Positions 36,916 through 46,578 of a stretch of DNA of 64,000 nucleotides are shown here, one piece after another; the first letter of the stretch is position 1; every line of letters starts with the position of its first letter. A model generated the notes under the pieces. The model was given only the letters and a program-made list of their open reading frames with translations. It had not been told where the DNA came from and made no database searches. Source of the DNA: JBEKTW01 sp963727845 (GTDB lineage: Bacteria; Bacteroidota; Ignavibacteria; UBA10030; SZUA-254); the NCBI GenBank assembly GCA_963727845.1, contig CAVSHI010000006.1:1-64000 (forward strand). The letters are read 5' to 3'. The translations under genes were made by a program, and so were the position numbers.

Positions 36916-37950
36916 ATGAATTCGTTCAGACGAGAAATTGTGCGCATTGCGTTGTTTGCCATGACCCTCTGGATCATTCTGGCAGGAGCGGCGTCCGGCC
37001 AATCAAAAGTTGGTACGACGGCGGCACAATTTCTGGGGATTGCCGTCGGCCCGCGCGCGATAGCCATGGGCGGCGCGAGCGTGGCTTCGGCGGAGGACGT
37101 GTCTTCGCTGTACTGGAATCCGGGAGCATTCGCGCAGGCGGGGAGATCCGAGGTGATGTTCACGAACTGTGAATGGTTGGCAGGCACAAAATTCCGATGG
37201 CTGGGATTGATGTACAACCTTGACGGGACCAACGCAGTGGGGGTGAGTCTCACGCAGCTCGATTACGGCGACGATGAGGTAACGACGACGACGAGCCCGG
37301 AAGGAACAGGACTGCGCTGGTCTGCAGAGGATGTCGCCATAGCCCTTTCCTACTCCCGCCGATTGACGGATATGTTCTCGCTGGGGGGCACAGTCAAGTA
37401 TGTCGACCAGTCAATCTATAACGAATCGGCGAGCAGCTTCACATTCGATTTGGGACTTCTGTACGTTACGGACTTCAACGGGTTGCGCCTGGGAATGTCG
37501 ATGTCGAATTTTGGCGGCGATCTCACGTTGGACGGTCAGGATTTGTACCAGCCCGTGGACATTGACCCTAACGATCCCGGTGGGAATAAGACCCTCGTCG
37601 CCAAGCTGAAAACTGATGCGTTTCCACTGCCGCTTCTCTTCCGCGTCGGAGTTGCAATGGACGTTGTGAAAACCTCCGATGTAAGGATGACCTTGGCCGC
37701 CGACGCGGAACACCCGATTGATGATGTTGAATCGGTCAATCTGGGCGGCGAGATTGGATGGCATGACATGCTGTTCCTGCGTGGCGGGTATATGTCGCTT
37801 TTTGACGTGAATTCACAAGAAGGTCTTACGCTGGGAGCCGGTGTGAAGTATTCGATGGAGGGCGGCGGTTCGCTTGAAGTGAACTACGCATTCAACAAAT
37901 TCGGGGTTTTCGATAATCTCAATACGATCGGGCTTGCAATTGGTTTTTGA
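36916..37950 (+). CDS. PorV/PorQ family outer-membrane protein
   Basis: 344 residues from ATG 36916, 7 bases after the preceding stop; longer frames lack a leader. Signal peptide ends SGQ. AQFLGIAVGPRAIAMGGASVASAEDVSSLYWNPG is the PorV/PorQ (UPF0164, FadL-like) signature, and the rest alternates barrel strands ending NLNTIGLAIGF. In T9SS, PorV shuttles cargo from the translocon to the attachment complex. Its placement between a surface protein and a T9SS-tailed starch-binding protein supports use in exporting neighbours, though a general housekeeping copy could also lie elsewhere. Confidence 0.85.
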   Translation: MNSFRREIVRIALFAMTLWIILAGAASGQSKVGTTAAQFLGIAVGPRAIAMGGASVASAEDVSSLYWNPGAFAQAGRSEVMFTNCEWLAGTKFRWLGLMYNLDGTNAVGVSLTQLDYGDDEVTTTTSPEGTGLRWSAEDVAIALSYSRRLTDMFSLGGTVKYVDQSIYNESASSFTFDLGLLYVTDFNGLRLGMSMSNFGGDLTLDGQDLYQPVDIDPNDPGGNKTLVAKLKTDAFPLPLLFRVGVAMDVVKTSDVRMTLAADAEHPIDDVESVNLGGEIGWHDMLFLRGGYMSLFDVNSQEGLTLGAGVKYSMEGGGSLEVNYAFNKFGVFDNLNTIGLAIGF

Positions 37951-38072
37951 TTCGGGGAATTGATATATTGATAGATTACGGGTGCCGCAGAGAGATGAGG
38001 TGCTTTCAAGCTTGGATTCGCTGTTTTCCTAATTTCTTAACTCACAAAACACAACTCATTCAAGGAGATATC

Positions 38073-40100
38073 ATGAAAAGATTGCTTCCATTGCTGCTGG
38101 TGGTCTTGGCCGCAGGCCTGGTACCGCTATCAGTTGCGTTTGCACAAACGACGAGCGTGACATTCATGCTGAATACGTCGACAGTGCCGGACACGTTGAC
38201 TCCGATCTCGAGTATCGTCGTTATTGGTGCCGGGGATTCCCTCACCAACTGGTCGACGGGTAGACCATTGACCAATCTCGGCGGCGACTATTGGTCGGGA
38301 ACGGTTAAAATCCCAACAGGGGATACTCTTCAATACAAGTTCCGGGTCGGCAGCGGCGGCTGGGAAGAAAATATCAACGGACCTTTTAGCGATCATACGA
38401 CACGCAACATCATTGTCGGGGCAACCGATACTGTTTTGCCTGTGGCGTACTGGAACAATGGGCATTTTGCCAGTGGTAAGAACCCTGGGGAGTACGATGC
38501 ACCGTGGCCTGTTGCCGCTGATACCTTCTTCAACGTGTATTTTCGTGTGGATATGCAGGGTGTTTCTGACGCAGGCTCGTTTGGTTTCGACAAGACCAAG
38601 GATACCGTGGCGGTCCGCGGTGGTGGGAATTCCGACCTCACGTGGGGTGCCAACCTCTGGTTGAAGCAAGAATCTTCACCCACCAGCAACGCTGGCGCGT
38701 TCGCTGTCGATCCTACGAATTTTTGGTCGGGTCGCGCGAGGATATCCAAGAACCAGGCACATCCCGGAGATACGATCCAATACAAATTTCTCATCGGCTA
38801 CACTTGGGGCCACGATGAACAATTAGCATCAAACCGCTTCTTCGTGGTTCCCACGAACTACAAGGACACAACTCTGTACTACGCTTACTATAACAACCAG
38901 AGACCTATCGTTCGTTCAAATGCGGATACGGTGGTTGTTACATACCTTGTCGACATGGCAAGTGCCATCCAGAACCGAGGCTTTGCGATCGGGGATACCC
39001 TTCAGATAACATCGGGCTACTTCGTCACTGCTCAGGCCCAGACTACAAGCACTCTGAATCGTATTGGCCTTTCAACTAAGTACACGGCAAAGGACACTGT
39101 TATCACTTCGCTGTCGAAAACGTTTGACTACCAGTTCTACATAGTGAAGAATGGCACGTCGTACCGAGAGGTCTATTATAATTTCAATTATGCGGGCGGC
39201 ACTGCCAGTGAAGCGGAACGTCGCCAGGTCGTCATTTCATCGAAGACCCAGACAATTGCTGACACCGTGAGTAGCATCTCAAGCTCGCGTCGTCAACCCT
39301 CGTTCCAGAACCAAACACTTGTCGCCCAAAATCTGACGGTGAAGTTTACTGTCGACATCCGACCTGCGATTTACGCAGTGAAAGCAGGCAAGACATTGGT
39401 CGACGGGCAGGGGCCATGGACAGTTGTATATGCTGACAGCATCTTTAAGTGGGGTGTCGCAATCAACGGACCGGCCACGGATACCACCAATGGGTGGGCA
39501 TCATGGGGCGCTTCCCTCATTAACGACACTACGCATCGGATGTACGATGACGGCACACACGGCGATGCAGTGGCTCATGATTCGATCTTCACGCGCATTT
39601 ACACATACAGAGCCGGTAAGGATATCGTTGGTCAGGAATTCAAATTTGGTATCGGCGGTGGCGACAACGAAGGCGGGTACGGGAATAACCACATCCAAAA
39701 TCTCGATGACAGCCAGCCCACCTCCACACTTGCATCGCAGTTCGGCAGCATCGACCCGATTTTCTATTCGGCCTGGAATTACGACTGCGGTTGTCCGGCA
39801 AGTCCCAATGCTGTGGATGTACCGAAAATCAAACCGGTGACATTTGCCTTGCACCAGAATTATCCGAATCCATTCAACCCGTCGACGAAGATTGAATACA
39901 CTATCCCGAACGATGCGGTTGTGATGCTGAAGGTGTACAATATTCTGGGTCAGGAAATCGCAACGGTTGTGAATGAGAAACAATTCGCCGGCGCCCACTC
40001 GGCCGTCTTTGACGCGTCGAAGCTGAACAGCGGCGTCTACTTCTACAGGATCACTGCTGGTACATACTCAAGTACCAAGAAGATGTTGCTCATTAAGTAA
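38073..40100 (+). CDS. starch-binding-module (CBM20/E-set-like) protein with T9SS sorting domain
   Basis: 675 residues from ATG 38073; AAGGAG at 38062-38067 supports this start over the upstream open frame. Signal peptide ends AFAQ. Two repeats look like starch-binding or E-set modules (SIVVIGAGDSLTNW, LGGDYWSGTVKIPTGDT, QYKFRVGSGGW; and WSGRARISKNQAHPGDTIQYKF). Residues about 585-675 are a type A T9SS sorting domain with NYPNPFNPSTKIEYTIP, and it ends KKMLLIK. It probably sits on the cell surface holding starch near the amylases. No catalytic motif was found. A strong terminator follows the stop. Confidence 0.8.
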   Translation: MKRLLPLLLVVLAAGLVPLSVAFAQTTSVTFMLNTSTVPDTLTPISSIVVIGAGDSLTNWSTGRPLTNLGGDYWSGTVKIPTGDTLQYKFRVGSGGWEENINGPFSDHTTRNIIVGATDTVLPVAYWNNGHFASGKNPGEYDAPWPVAADTFFNVYFRVDMQGVSDAGSFGFDKTKDTVAVRGGGNSDLTWGANLWLKQESSPTSNAGAFAVDPTNFWSGRARISKNQAHPGDTIQYKFLIGYTWGHDEQLASNRFFVVPTNYKDTTLYYAYYNNQRPIVRSNADTVVVTYLVDMASAIQNRGFAIGDTLQITSGYFVTAQAQTTSTLNRIGLSTKYTAKDTVITSLSKTFDYQFYIVKNGTSYREVYYNFNYAGGTASEAERRQVVISSKTQTIADTVSSISSSRRQPSFQNQTLVAQNLTVKFTVDIRPAIYAVKAGKTLVDGQGPWTVVYADSIFKWGVAINGPATDTTNGWASWGASLINDTTHRMYDDGTHGDAVAHDSIFTRIYTYRAGKDIVGQEFKFGIGGGDNEGGYGNNHIQNLDDSQPTSTLASQFGSIDPIFYSAWNYDCGCPASPNAVDVPKIKPVTFALHQNYPNPFNPSTKIEYTIPNDAVVMLKVYNILGQEIATVVNEKQFAGAHSAVFDASKLNSGVYFYRITAGTYSSTKKMLLIK

Positions 40101-40118
40101 CATGTAGTTTACCAATGA

Positions 40119-40155
40119 AAGCAAGGCGGGAATCGTTTCTCGCCTTGCTTTTTTA
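40119..40155 (+). terminator. rho-independent terminator after the starch-binding protein
   Basis: AAGCAAGGCG (40119-40128) pairs with CGCCTTGCTT (40141-40150), loop of about 12 bases, then TTTTTTATT. It closes the operon that begins at the TonB receptor, since no comparable hairpin is seen between 33080 and 38073. Confidence 0.85.
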
Positions 40156-40207
40156 TTCTCCGAGGCCTAACCGGCCATGAGAGAATTTGCCGGGATTCTT
40201 TGAGTAC

Positions 40208-42023
40208 ATGATGGTACTGGTTCTCATTATCTGGTCCATGTTCGCATCCTTGCCCTTCCCGGGGCGGGAGAAATCCGATGATGTTCTCGCGCGGGCGGGC
40301 AATGTCTTTATCGGCAAGCAGGAATTTCTCGAGCGATATGAATTGTTGCCGGGACTCTACCGCCATCGCAAGCCTCAACTGGAGGGTTCGAAACTTGAAT
40401 TGTTGTATTCCATGATCGCCGAGAAATTGCTCAGCCGGGAGGCGCAGGCTCGGGCATTGGATCGCGATTCGATGTACATATTTGCAATGGATGCTGTGCG
40501 GAAAGCTCTCGGCAGAGACGAACTCTACCGGGAAGAAATCGCGCAAAAAGTCCACGTTTCCGAACGTGAAATCTCACGCGGCATCGCCAAAGCTCAGCGG
40601 CAACTACTCGTCGCCTACTTGTACTCGGAACGCAGAAGCGATGCCGATTTCCTGCGCATGCAAATGCGCAACGGGGATGACTTTGACAGGTCGGTGGTGG
40701 ATTCGTCTGCCGGGGTTACGCGGGACACGGCAACCGTCATCTGGGGTGATGCAGAGCCCGCCGTAGAAGACGCGGCTTATGGACTGCGCCGGGGCGGGGT
40801 ATCGCCGGTTATCCAGGCGGGGGACGGATACTATATCCTGAAAGTTGAAGGTGCGAAGCGCAGTGATTATTTTTGCTCACTGCCACCCGACGCGCTGCAC
40901 GATCGTGTTGAGTCGATTCTTAGGACGAGGAAGGAAAAAGCCCGGTTGAATGAATTTCTCGAAAAGGCTCTCAAGAATAAGACCGGCTATGCTTTGCCTC
41001 GAACGTTTCTCGTCCTCGGGAGGGCGATTGATGAAGTTTACCGGGGAAGGAAAACGCAGGCGAAGCTTTCAATGGACCGGTCAATGTATGAAGAAATCAG
41101 AAACAGATGCGCCGCTTCACTTCTCGACACTCTTGCGATAGCGGGCCGAATTCCCTGGACCGTCAATGATGTTCTTGCCCGCCTCTACGAATCCGGATTT
41201 GAAATTGACAGCGGGGATATGAAGCATCTCCCGGCACGCTTAAATACTCAACTGAAGGTTTGGGTTCAGCAAGAAGTGCTGGCCCAGGAAGCCCTGCGGC
41301 GGTCACTGGATAAGAAACCCGGGTTGCGGAAACAACTTGAGATGTGGTCGCATTATTATCTTGCAGGACTCATGAAAGATTACCTCAATGAGCATGTCGC
41401 AGTTTCCGACTCGGAAGCATGGTCGTTTCTTCAATCAAAGGAGAAGAAAGACATAATCCCGCAAGTGAGGATTCGGGAACTTCGGACCGCCACAGCGGAT
41501 GAAATGAAAGAGGCTGTGTCCGACCTTCAGAATGGGATGTCGTTTGAGAATGCGGTGGAGAAGTATTCAAACGACCTCAAAGCGAAATTGTCCAAGGGCG
41601 TTTCGGACTTCTTCCCGGTCACGGAACATCCCCCGATAGGTGAGATTGCTTCGCAAATGGAAATCGGCCAGCGGTATGGTCCTGATTATCGTCAAAGGGG
41701 GGATCGATTTCTTCGAATTACTGGACAGGAAGATACCGGCGATCATTGACACGCTGCCTCTGGCGAAGAGGAAACAGGCCGCCGGCAATGAATTGCTGGC
41801 AATGAAACGGAAGAGAACTCTCACATTGTTTCTTGCTCAGGTTGCAAAGGAGCGGGGATACGAAATCGACCAGGACAAATTGCAGGCAACAGAGGTCACC
41901 ACGATACCAATGATGACGTACAGGATCCTCGGGTTCGGCGGTCGAATGTGGGCAGTTCCGTTTGTCGATAAACAACTGGACTGGATAAATGTTGAACCTC
42001 CGTCCACACCGATCATACCATAA
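40208..42023 (+). pseudogene. PpiC/SurA-type peptidyl-prolyl isomerase-chaperone, single frameshift
   Basis: Periplasmic foldase of about 605 residues if repaired. ATG 40208 (or 40211) opens a hydrophobic leader; later come the parvulin-like segments VRIRELRTATADEMKEAVSDL, FENAVEKYSND and PIGEIASQMEIGQRYG (residues about 470-530). The first frame ends at 41749; the second (to 42023) continues IIVKGGIDFFELLDRKIP and ends WINVEPPSTPIIP. Deleting one C in GGTCCTGATT (about 41680) restores one frame. It lies between a surface starch-binding protein and two secreted amylases, where it could help fold their products. Short distance to the amylase start (12 bases) suggests one operon. Confidence 0.7.
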
Positions 42024-42035
42024 GGAACCGGTCCC

Positions 42036-43514
42036 ATGCGCAGAATCGTGAGCAAAACGCTGCTTGTGCTGAGTGTATGTTGGTGGACACATGCTTTCGG
42101 GCAATCCGCCGATAGCACAGTACACGTTCCTGCCTGGGTGAAGGATGCTGTTTTCTATCAGATATTCCCCGAACGATTTGCGAATGGGGATACAACCAAC
42201 GACCCGCCGGACGTCCAGCCATGGGGTGGAGCTCCAACGTCAACAAATTATTTCGGCGGCGACCTCAAGGGAATTATCGACCATCTTGACTATCTCCGGC
42301 GGCTCGGTGTCAATGCGCTCTATCTGAACCCTATCTTTGAATCGCCCTCGAATCATAAGTACCATACCTCCGACTACATGAAGGTCGATCACAATTTTGG
42401 CGATGAAAAGACGTTCAAGAAGCTCCTTGACGAGTGTCATGCGCGCGGGATGCATGTCGTCATCGATGCGGTGTTCAATCATACCGGCGTCCATTTCTGG
42501 GCGTTTGAAGATGTCAAGAAGAACGAGGCAAAATCGAAGTATCTTCATTGGTATAATATCCATGGCTTTCCGGTCGGGCCGCCGGATAAACCGAATTATG
42601 AGGCCTGGTGGGGAATGGGAGATCTGCCAAAGCTCATGACCGACTCGCCGGAGGTCCGCCAATATCTGTTTGATGCAACATCGCATTGGATGAAACTCGG
42701 CCTCGATGGCTGGCGGCTGGACGTGCCCAACGAGATGTCGCATAATTTCTGGATTGAATGGAGAAAACTGGTCAAGGCCGAAAATCCCGATGCCTATATT
42801 GTTGGAGAGATTTGGGATGACGCCACGCCGTGGCTCAAGGGCGACCAGTTTGATGCCGTCATGAACTACCGGTTCCGGGGAGCCTGTGTGGGTTTCATCG
42901 CACTTGAGAATTTGAACGCGTTCCAGTTCGATTCCATTCTGCAGGTGCAGCGTTCTCAGTATCCGCCGGAAGTGAACTTCGTTCTTCAGAACCTCATCGG
43001 CAGTCATGACACCGAACGGTTCCTCACCCTCTGCAAGGGGGATATCAATAAGCTCAAGCTCGCCGTGCTGATGCAGATGACATACGTCGGCGCTCCGATG
43101 GTGTACTATGGCGACGAAATTGGGATGGTGGGCGGGAAAGACCCCGATTGCCGCCATACAATGATCTGGGATTCAACGAAGTGGAAGGGAAACCTGCTGG
43201 CATGGTATCGAACCATGTGCAGGTTGCGGGATGAACATCCCGTCTTCAGACGGGGAACGTTCAAAACTATTCTGGTCGATACGACAAATAAACTCTTTGG
43301 CTTTGTCCGCGAGGACGGGAGTTCGAAGGCAATAGTGATTCTCAATAACAGCATTACTGCACATTCGGTCACCGTTCCGCTGGAACCGGGAAGGAAATGG
43401 TATGATGCTATGGATCAAAAGAAAATGACGTTAGGCAGGGAAACGTCGGGTGCCATGAGTGTCCCGGCCCGTTCCGGGCGTGTGATTATTTCCGACGAAA
43501 GCGGGGAAAAATGA
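42036..43514 (+). CDS. secreted GH13 alpha-amylase/neopullulanase-type enzyme
   Basis: 492 residues, preceded by TAAGGAA. Signal peptide residues 1-22 (HAFGQ). The GH13 barrel is complete: DAVFYQIFPERFANGD, DAVFNHTG (region I), GWRLDVPNE with nucleophile Asp229, VGEIWDD with acid/base Glu258, and GSHDTERF with Asp325. The short N-terminus without a CBM and the RLGVNALYLNPIF motif match cyclomaltodextrinase/neopullulanase-like subfamilies that act on maltodextrins and pullulan. With the next gene (ATGA overlap at 43511) it probably breaks starch outside or in the periplasm, feeding the ABC transporter downstream. Confidence 0.92.
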   Translation: MRRIVSKTLLVLSVCWWTHAFGQSADSTVHVPAWVKDAVFYQIFPERFANGDTTNDPPDVQPWGGAPTSTNYFGGDLKGIIDHLDYLRRLGVNALYLNPIFESPSNHKYHTSDYMKVDHNFGDEKTFKKLLDECHARGMHVVIDAVFNHTGVHFWAFEDVKKNEAKSKYLHWYNIHGFPVGPPDKPNYEAWWGMGDLPKLMTDSPEVRQYLFDATSHWMKLGLDGWRLDVPNEMSHNFWIEWRKLVKAENPDAYIVGEIWDDATPWLKGDQFDAVMNYRFRGACVGFIALENLNAFQFDSILQVQRSQYPPEVNFVLQNLIGSHDTERFLTLCKGDINKLKLAVLMQMTYVGAPMVYYGDEIGMVGGKDPDCRHTMIWDSTKWKGNLLAWYRTMCRLRDEHPVFRRGTFKTILVDTTNKLFGFVREDGSSKAIVILNNSITAHSVTVPLEPGRKWYDAMDQKKMTLGRETSGAMSVPARSGRVIISDESGEK

Positions 43515-46500
43515 AAAACTTTGCTCTGCTTATGATGTGCCTGGGACTCCAGGTTGCTTATTCCCAGGACAGCGTTGACGTGTATTTCATGTACAAATCT
43601 CCATCAAATCCGAGTATCGTGTATCTCCCAGGCGAATTTAATAACTGGGCGGACAATAACAGCGGGGTAATATATCCCAGTTCACAATGGGACATGACAA
43701 AAGATAGTGTTTCGGGGATGTGGTACAAATGGTTGCGGTTGAAGGTTGGAGGTGGTCCCACGAGTCAGGTTGCCGGCGCCTATCAGTACAAGTTCAATGA
43801 GAATGGTTGCTCTACATGCTGGCTGAATGACCCGCTGAATCAGCATGTCAACAACTCGGACAACAGTAATTCACTTATCTATGTCAAGGATCCTACGATC
43901 TTTCACTTCCTTCCGAACCAGCGCCAGCCCATTGTGAACACCGCAATGCCGGAGATATCGGCGTACATTTTCCCAAAGGTCGGGACATCGGTAGACACGG
44001 CATCCATCTCGCTGACGATTGACACGTCCACCTTCACGAATATGGGATCGGACTATAACTTCAGCACACATCGACTCATTTTCACACTTTCTTCCGCGCT
44101 TACGAACGGAAGTCATACGGCGATCCTGTATGCCCGGTCGCTGGCAGGAGGGGCGAATGCCGATACAGTCGTGTTTTACGTTGAAAGTGGATTTGTGCAG
44201 CTGCTCAATCAATCTCCACTCTCGACATGGGAATCCAAATGGACGCTTTATGGAAGCGTGAACGACAGTACCATCACATCGGTGAACATAATTCACAACA
44301 GCACCGATACGTTCCTGGTCCCGGTAGCCGGAAAATCGTTCACATATTCTGCATCCCTTCTGGAGGGTGCGAACGTTTTCTCCGCCGTAACGGACTCAGC
44401 TGGATCGCCAAGGGTTTCGGCGCCCGTAACGATTATCCGTGAGGTGAATCACTCACCCTGGGCCACCATATCGCTTTCGGATTCAAGCGGCGGAATCCAG
44501 TTGAGTGCTCTCTCGAGCAGTGACCCGGATTCAGGTCAGTCGACGTTGCTCACGTACTCCTGGTCGGTCGACGCTGCAAACCCCTCTGTCATTGCCGGCG
44601 TCTCCGGTTCGACCGCGGGTCAGATTTTAGTCTCCAAACCCTCAATTCCCGGAGAATACTACTTTGGTCTCATAGCCACCGACCCTAACGGCAATAAGGA
44701 TACGACGAGGAACTACTTCACTGTCAACGGCGACGGAACTGTGTCCTATCCAACGCTGGCCAGTAATCCTTCCTGGTTGAATCGGGGCCGGATGTACCTG
44801 CTCTTTTTTAAATCGGCCACGGCAGCGGGAACGATCAATGCCGCGTTGCCATTGCTCGACTATATCAAGGCCATGGGATACAATATCATCTGGATCATGC
44901 CTGTCATGAAGAATGCCTCTCCCATGGATAACCTGTACGGGACGGGATACAACATCGTTGATTTTTACAACGTCGCTCCGGAATACGGTTCAAATGTAGA
45001 TTTCCAGAACTTTGTAGCAAGAGCGCACCAGCTGGGCATTCGAGTGATTCAGGATATCACTCCGAATCATACCAGCTCGATGCATCCGTTCGCCGGCGAC
45101 ATCCAGAACTTTCGGAAGAGCTCGAGGTACTGGAATTTCTATGAGCATCAGCTCATCACGAATCCGAACTACCACCCCGACCTTACGGAGGGGTACACGG
45201 ATGACAGCCTGTTCGTAGTATACTCTGCCTTCGGCGACATGCTGTTAAACTACAACTGGTCCGACCTCGATGCCCGCAAGTACATGATCGGTGTGTACAA
45301 GTGGTGGGTGAAAGAAATGGGCGTCGACGGCTTTCGCTTCGACGTTTATTGGGGACCGCACAGCCGGGCAGACGGCGGCAATGGCGGTGAGGATGAAATG
45401 GGACAGCCGGTGCGCGCGGCACTCAAGCACATCAAGCCCGACATATTTATCCTCGGAGAAACGGACGGTACCGGCATTGGCACGGAGGTCAATTATGGCG
45501 ACCGGAACGGCGGTATCGACGCGGGCTATGACTGGAATCTGTTCCATAATGGCATTCAAAATTTCTATTCATCCGGTCCTCAGATCAGTGCGCTGAATTT
45601 CTACCTTCTCAACGGCGGCTCGACAACCATGGGTTTTGAGCCGGGGCCGAATGCATACTTCATGCGATTCCTGGAAGACCAGGATGAAGACCGTATCGCT
45701 TACGTCTACGGCTCACTTGCGAAGACGATGCCGGTGTCGACCATTGTGCTGACCTCTGTGGGGATTCCCCTGGTCTATTCGGGGCAGGAGCTCGGTTGGG
45801 GGCTCGGAATACCGGGCGCGAAAGAGGCGCGCAGCCGCAGCGTGATCGACTGGAACTACAGCGGGAAATCGACTCTCCAGCCGCATTATCAGAAGCTCGC
45901 CCAGATACGATCCCTGTTTTCTCCGCTCTGGACGCAACAGCAAATCAGCGTGAGTACGGGCAACGGTTTTGTCATGGGCTATACACGGCCCTTGAATGAC
46001 CTGAACTGCATCGTACTTGCGAATTTTGATGCCAGTTCGCACATGTCGAGCGTTGCTCTCACGGTGGGTGGAACACCGAACGTGTTCTTCTCTCATGGCG
46101 TGGTGAACGGCCGCACGTACTACGCCAGCGACCTTTACAATGACACTGTGTACGATGTCACGTTCAACGCGGGGTCGGCGACGCTTTCCGTGAACCTTCA
46201 GGCATACGGCTCGGCCGTCATCGTACTTGACGAAACGACGCACACACTGCTTCTTCCACCAATCACAGATGTGAAAACATCGGGGGTCGGCGTTCCCCGG
46301 CAATTTGCACTGTACCAGAATTATCCCAATCCGTTCAATCCGACGACAACAGTGTCATTTGCGATTAGTCATTCGTCATTTGTGACACTCAAGGTGTATG
46401 ATGTATTGGGGCGGGAAGTCACCGCACTTGTGAATGAGGTAAAGCAACCCGGCGAATACACTGTTAGGTGGAATGCGGAAGGGGTCGCAAGCGGCGTGTA

Positions 46501-46561
46501 CTTCTACCAGCTCACATCGGACAATGCCCGGCTCATGCGGAAAATGCTGCTTATCCGTTAA
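43511..46561 (+). CDS. multidomain GH13 alpha-amylase with N-terminal starch-binding domain and T9SS tail
   Basis: 1016 residues. Signal peptide ends AYSQ; residues about 22-125 form a CBM48/E-set domain (VYLPGEFNNWADNNS, GAYQYKFNENG). Ig-like domains follow (about 140-420). The GH13 barrel starts near residue 430: YNIIWIMPVMKNASP, DITPNHTSS, GVDGFRFDVYWG (nucleophile Asp611), ILGETDG (acid/base Glu650), FLEDQDEDR (Asp725). The C-terminus has NYPNPFNPTTTVSFAI and ends KMLLIR, a T9SS type A sorting domain, so it should be attached at the surface. It overlaps the previous amylase by four bases (ATGA), indicating coupled translation. Confidence 0.93.
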   Translation: MKNFALLMMCLGLQVAYSQDSVDVYFMYKSPSNPSIVYLPGEFNNWADNNSGVIYPSSQWDMTKDSVSGMWYKWLRLKVGGGPTSQVAGAYQYKFNENGCSTCWLNDPLNQHVNNSDNSNSLIYVKDPTIFHFLPNQRQPIVNTAMPEISAYIFPKVGTSVDTASISLTIDTSTFTNMGSDYNFSTHRLIFTLSSALTNGSHTAILYARSLAGGANADTVVFYVESGFVQLLNQSPLSTWESKWTLYGSVNDSTITSVNIIHNSTDTFLVPVAGKSFTYSASLLEGANVFSAVTDSAGSPRVSAPVTIIREVNHSPWATISLSDSSGGIQLSALSSSDPDSGQSTLLTYSWSVDAANPSVIAGVSGSTAGQILVSKPSIPGEYYFGLIATDPNGNKDTTRNYFTVNGDGTVSYPTLASNPSWLNRGRMYLLFFKSATAAGTINAALPLLDYIKAMGYNIIWIMPVMKNASPMDNLYGTGYNIVDFYNVAPEYGSNVDFQNFVARAHQLGIRVIQDITPNHTSSMHPFAGDIQNFRKSSRYWNFYEHQLITNPNYHPDLTEGYTDDSLFVVYSAFGDMLLNYNWSDLDARKYMIGVYKWWVKEMGVDGFRFDVYWGPHSRADGGNGGEDEMGQPVRAALKHIKPDIFILGETDGTGIGTEVNYGDRNGGIDAGYDWNLFHNGIQNFYSSGPQISALNFYLLNGGSTTMGFEPGPNAYFMRFLEDQDEDRIAYVYGSLAKTMPVSTIVLTSVGIPLVYSGQELGWGLGIPGAKEARSRSVIDWNYSGKSTLQPHYQKLAQIRSLFSPLWTQQQISVSTGNGFVMGYTRPLNDLNCIVLANFDASSHMSSVALTVGGTPNVFFSHGVVNGRTYYASDLYNDTVYDVTFNAGSATLSVNLQAYGSAVIVLDETTHTLLLPPITDVKTSGVGVPRQFALYQNYPNPFNPTTTVSFAISHSSFVTLKVYDVLGREVTALVNEVKQPGEYTVRWNAEGVASGVYFYQLTSDNARLMRKMLLIR

Positions 46562-46578
46562 TCGTCCGACGCTTTCAC

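Noticed and set aside
42240..43157. 305-residue open frame on the minus strand
   Set aside because: Covered by the GH13 amylase with a full catalytic triad on the plus strand. Antisense shadow.
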